DNA of 8,126 nucleotides from Methanosarcinaceae archaeon (GTDB lineage Archaea; Halobacteriota; Methanosarcinia; Methanosarcinales; Methanosarcinaceae). Positions 5,679-8,126 of this stretch are shown one piece after another. How positions within the stretch are numbered: position 1 is the stretch's first letter; each line of letters opens with the position of its first letter. Below the pieces are notes generated by a model. It did not search any database. It worked only from the letters and a program-made list of their open reading frames with translations, and had not been told where the DNA came from. The translations under genes were made by a program, and so were the position numbers. Where the stretch lies: NCBI GenBank assembly GCA_030655675.1, contig JAUSPM010000246.1, forward strand, positions 1-8,126, written 5' to 3'.

Positions 5679-7085
5679 TCACTCGATCTTTTTGATGATT
5701 ATGCGATCAATTGAGACTTTAGCATTCTTGAGTATTATCTTAACACCACTGCCACCTGCACCAAAACCTGCAGGCATTGCCATTGGCGCACCTGCCATCA
5801 TGGTCTGTGCTGGCATCTGCATTATGGTTGGTGCTGCGGTTGCTGTTTCCTCAATTGCTTCATCTTCTTCTTCCTCAACCCATCTTTCCAAAATTGGGTG
5901 TTTCTTCTCTATCAGGAACGCCTTTAGTGATTCGAGATCGGAAGCATCCTCTTCGGTTGCGACCTTGTCAACAATGCCCTCCGGAATATCTGCAAGCACC
6001 TTATCCTTTAGATGTTTAGGCATCCAGACAACACGGTTCCAGCCGCCGTCAACCTCTATGAACTTTGGTGAACGGAAATAATTGATACCGATACCAAGGA
6101 AACCTACGATCTGCTTACCACCACCGGTCTGTCCTGCCATTGTAGAGAACGGAAGACCATTTGGTGCAGTTCCTGTAAAGTCCCTGTCAACCCATCCGAT
6201 ACCGTCAACTTCAGGAATATAGAAACCTACAACCTCAAAACAGCCACAAGAAGTGTGTGGGAACTCAAAGAACGAATGGATCTTGATCCTGTCATACTCG
6301 CCATTTGAAAGTGATTTTGCAAGATCGTTAACTCCTGAATACTCGCCGCCCACAGCATCAATGATCTCTCCTTTCTCGATCGCGAACTGTGGACCCTCAG
6401 GGTCTACCTTCGCAGCAGCTCGACCATCGAACCAGTTGATCGCACCACAAAGTGAGATGCGGTCCGGTGTCACAACACAGACATTGGTCGGTGCAAATGA
6501 TTGGCATAATGTACAGCCATAGAACACGTCCACATCCTCATCATGAAGATCACGGGTTCGCTCATCACGTGCCTGATATGTTGCAATTGCCCCGTCAAGT
6601 TCCTTTTCGACTTCAGCCAGATCTGTGATATATGTGGCCTCTATCTTCTCTATGAACGGAAGTTCATTCTTAAAGAGCATCATTGTCGCTTTTGCGATCT
6701 GCTCAAAAGAGTTCAAACCTTTTTTCATCGCATCCTTGCTGATACGGATCCAGATATCGTATCTCTGGTTGAGATGCATGACACCTTGAATATAATTCTG
6801 GAAATCATGATTACGTCTTTCAACAATAGCCTCAAGGTCTTGTTCTACAAGTTCACCCGCAATGCGATATATCATTGCGATCGGGTGTCTTGAGCCTTCT
6901 TCCATTGTCGATAGATCAGGACCAATAAGCGTAAACTTACCATCCTCTATCTCATCCATCTCAACTGACTTTACAAGTTCAAAACCCTTGGATTTTGGAC
7001 CTGCAAGTTCAACGTACATGCCGTCTTTCCTAACTCTCTCACCCTCAAACATTGGTGAGATCTCAAAGGGGAATTCATCTGCCAT
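5679..7085 (-). CDS. cdhC: ACDS complex beta subunit (acetyl-CoA synthase, A-cluster)
   Basis: CdhC joins or splits the methyl, CO and CoA groups of acetyl-CoA at the Ni-Ni-[4Fe-4S] A-cluster. Numbered from ATG 7085 (468 residues), the likely ligands are C191, C194, C203 and C213 (in FYGCTLCQSF, TNVCVV, SLCGAI) and C280 and C282 (in the CGC of PHTSCGCFEV). Their spacing of 3, 9, 10, 67 and 2 equals that of the bacterial acetyl-CoA synthase A-cluster cysteines. The archaeal form lacks the large bacterial N-terminal domain, as expected. After about residue 395 comes an acidic stretch (VEEEEDEAIEE), then a Met/Ala/Pro/Gly-rich tether, then a short basic C-terminus (VKIILKNAKVSID); in the family this end contacts the corrinoid protein. 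The frame is open to a TTG at 7091, but the GGAGA at 7093-7097 sits seven bases from ATG 7085 and only one from the TTG, so I chose the ATG. It begins MADEFPFEIS, like known homologues. TGA stop. Confidence 0.97.
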   Translation of the reverse strand: MADEFPFEISPMFEGERVRKDGMYVELAGPKSKGFELVKSVEMDEIEDGKFTLIGPDLSTMEEGSRHPIAMIYRIAGELVEQDLEAIVERRNHDFQNYIQGVMHLNQRYDIWIRISKDAMKKGLNSFEQIAKATMMLFKNELPFIEKIEATYITDLAEVEKELDGAIATYQARDERTRDLHDEDVDVFYGCTLCQSFAPTNVCVVTPDRISLCGAINWFDGRAAAKVDPEGPQFAIEKGEIIDAVGGEYSGVNDLAKSLSNGEYDRIKIHSFFEFPHTSCGCFEVVGFYIPEVDGIGWVDRDFTGTAPNGLPFSTMAGQTGGGKQIVGFLGIGINYFRSPKFIEVDGGWNRVVWMPKHLKDKVLADIPEGIVDKVATEEDASDLESLKAFLIEKKHPILERWVEEEEDEAIEETATAAPTIMQMPAQTMMAGAPMAMPAGFGAGGSGVKIILKNAKVSIDRIIIKKIE

Positions 7086-7092
7086 TTTCAAT

Positions 7093-7097
7093 TCTCC
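7093..7097 (-). promoter_or_regulatory. Ribosome binding site of cdhC, decides the start
   Basis: GGAGA lies seven bases before ATG 7085, a normal spacing, but only one base before the in-frame TTG 7091. It therefore favours the product beginning MADEF over a version two residues longer. Confidence 0.75.
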
Positions 7098-7124
7098 GTT
7101 GTTATATGATATTTAACTAATCTA

Positions 7125-7150
7125 ACAATAATTTAATTATACAATAATTC
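7125..7150. repeat. AT-rich short repeats between cdhB and cdhC
   Basis: ACAATAATT occurs at 7125-7133 and again at 7141-7149, and ATAATT (7128-7133) with AATTAT (7135-7140) forms a small palindrome. The stretch lies in the 63-base gap before cdhC. It may be only low-complexity spacer; a weak internal promoter cannot be excluded. Confidence 0.35.
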
Positions 7151-7661
7151 ATAAATTCTCGATCAATTCATCCAGTGCCTCAAGATGTAATTCCGCACTC
7201 AGATTACCAAAAGACATACTTGCATTTTGCAAATAATGTCTATCAATTGACAATGTCTTAAGATCTGTAAAATTCTTAAGACCTGATAACACCTGATTGA
7301 TATAATACTTCTTGTGTGCCAGAACGATGATCAGGTCATAATGACCCTCACCGTCCAATCCGGTCCATTTCGTATCACCGAGATATGCACCAAGTGAATG
7401 GATGTTGATGTATTTTGCATTCACATCCTCATTAACAAATCCCTTGATTGCACTTCCTGTCGCAGCGACCGGCACTTTGCCTTTCTTTGCAATGGATATC
7501 GCACGTTTGAGTATCTCTTCATCAAGCACTTCAGAAGCCACGACCAACAATGGTCGTTTTGCTTTTGAGATCAGTTTTGCAGCGATATTTGGTTGAACAG
7601 GTTTTGCACTTTTTGTACCATATGTAGTATACATCTTAAGGTTCTTGGTAGTGTCAACCAT
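7149..7661 (-). CDS. cdhB: ACDS complex epsilon subunit
   Basis: The product has 170 residues, the usual length for CdhB. Recognisable stretches are RPLLVVASEVLDEEIL (about residues 36-51), VPVAATGSAIKGF, and HYDLIIVLAHKKYYINQVLSGLK. The family has a Rossmann-like fold, contains no metal centre, and binds tightly to CdhA; its suggested role is in electron transfer or flavin interaction with the CODH part, which remains unsettled. This copy has no cysteine. The start is ATG at 7661, supported by a strong Shine-Dalgarno AAGGAGG (7670-7676) that lies inside the last codons of cdhA, eight bases upstream. That arrangement suggests translational coupling to cdhA. The stop is TGA at 7149. An AT-rich gap of 63 bases separates it from cdhC. 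Confidence 0.95.
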   Translation of the reverse strand: MVDTTKNLKMYTTYGTKSAKPVQPNIAAKLISKAKRPLLVVASEVLDEEILKRAISIAKKGKVPVAATGSAIKGFVNEDVNAKYINIHSLGAYLGDTKWTGLDGEGHYDLIIVLAHKKYYINQVLSGLKNFTDLKTLSIDRHYLQNASMSFGNLSAELHLEALDELIENL

Positions 7662-7664
7662 TAT

Positions 7665-8126
7665 CTAAGCCTCCTTGCAAAGTCTTTTGACGTTGGTCGG
7701 CTGTGCCGAAACATCCATTTTCATAGACGGACCCGAAAGTATCTTCTTCTTTTTCCAGTCAATTTCCCAACCATGTTCTGCTTCGAGTATCTTCAACAAC
7801 TCTTCACGCTTAGCAAGTGGCAGGTCGGTCTCACTCCTTACAAAAGTATGCCAGTCATCAGGCATTATACCAAGATACTTCTGGCTGAGTTCGATGTAAT
7901 GGGTGAGTTTTATCATTCTGCCCATGTTGTTATCCGTTGGTCGCATGCAGGCCTTAGCCATCATTGGCATTACTTCCTCAACCGAATCCGCTGTTGTGAG
8001 CAGGAACTCAGGCATTGGTGCGATCGGCATCTTCTCGCCGTTTCGTGCATCATATACTGACCACTTTTCTACATCATACGGCTTGCCGATAAGTGCCCTG
8101 CGATATTTCGAACCATGTGGTCCGAC
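7665..8126 (-). CDS. cdhA: ACDS complex alpha subunit (CO dehydrogenase), C-terminal fragment
   Basis: This is the last 153 codons of a gene whose 5' part lies beyond the right edge. The frame stays open from the window edge (VGPHGSKYRRAL...) to a TAG stop. An internal ATG at 8030 is not the start, because the 32 codons before it are in frame and protein-like. The text (VGPHGSKYRR, DARNGEKMPI, DNNMGRMIKLTHY, LPLAKREELL, GWEIDWKKKK, SAQPTNVKRLC) is what I recall of the C-terminus of methanogen CdhA, a protein of roughly 800 residues. In that family CdhA oxidises CO or reduces CO2 at a Ni-Fe-S C-cluster and, with CdhB, forms the CODH part of ACDS in the cytoplasm. The cluster-binding residues should lie mainly in the missing part; only two Cys remain here. 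It is the promoter-proximal gene visible, and cdhB starts three bases after its stop, in the same frame. Confidence 0.95.
   Translation of the reverse strand, partial: VGPHGSKYRRALIGKPYDVEKWSVYDARNGEKMPIAPMPEFLLTTADSVEEVMPMMAKACMRPTDNNMGRMIKLTHYIELSQKYLGIMPDDWHTFVRSETDLPLAKREELLKILEAEHGWEIDWKKKKILSGPSMKMDVSAQPTNVKRLCKEA

Noticed and set aside
5218..6081. Long plus-strand ORF of 287 codons.
   Set aside because: It lies wholly antisense to cooC and cdhC, both certain genes, and reads as low-complexity Ser/Ile-rich text without any family motif.
7086..7091. TTG start for cdhC, two codons upstream of the ATG.
   Set aside because: Only one base separates it from the ribosome site, and known CdhC proteins start like the ATG version.
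7593..8060. Plus-strand ORF of 155 codons.
   Set aside because: It is antisense to the cdhA tail and the cdhB start, and is rich in Cys, His and Phe as expected for a shadow frame.

Overview
The window carries the distal part of an archaeal operon for the acetyl-CoA decarbonylase/synthase (ACDS, CODH/ACS) complex. It is read entirely on the minus strand, so the gene order below runs from right to left. The genes are cdhA (C-terminal end only), cdhB, cdhC, a cooC-type nickel-insertion ATPase, cdhD and cdhE. The order cdhA-B-C-cooC-D-E, the five-subunit architecture and the length of each product point to a methanogenic or methane-oxidising archaeon of the Methanosarcinales. From sequence alone I cannot say whether it is a Methanosarcinaceae methanogen or an ANME-2/3 relative.

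Layout: cdhA tail (7665-8126), cdhB (7149-7661), cdhC (5679-7085), cooC (4882-5634), cdhD (3430-4767) and cdhE (2016-3425), separated by 3 to 114 bases. A compact hairpin plus U-tract overlaps the cdhE stop codon and probably ends the operon. A stretch of about 650 bases follows that holds no large gene. It contains a possible 48-residue small ORF, an 11-bp inverted repeat enclosing four G-tracts and a (TG)6 run, and AT-rich dyads. Next comes a DUF362-family protein with an inserted ferredoxin-like Cys region (253-1359, minus strand). The left 250 bases hold an 8-bp tandem repeat and a GC-rich hairpin.

How the genes work together: CdhA with CdhB (alpha-epsilon) is the Ni-Fe-S CO dehydrogenase. 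CdhC (beta) carries the A-cluster that makes or cleaves acetyl-CoA. CdhD with CdhE (delta-gamma) is the corrinoid iron-sulfur methyl carrier that exchanges methyl groups with tetrahydrosarcinapterin. The CooC-like ATPase probably helps load nickel. The complex either splits acetyl-CoA (aceticlastic growth) or builds it (carbon fixation). The role of the DUF362 protein is unknown. It is a neighbour on the same strand but is separated by a terminator, so it is probably not part of the operon.

The core of the window is a known system and I see no clearly new one. The parts least explained are the cdhE-DUF362 intergenic region, the in-frame TAG junction between cdhA and cdhB, the 13-nt repeats between cooC and cdhD, and the repeat-expanded linker in the DUF362 protein.
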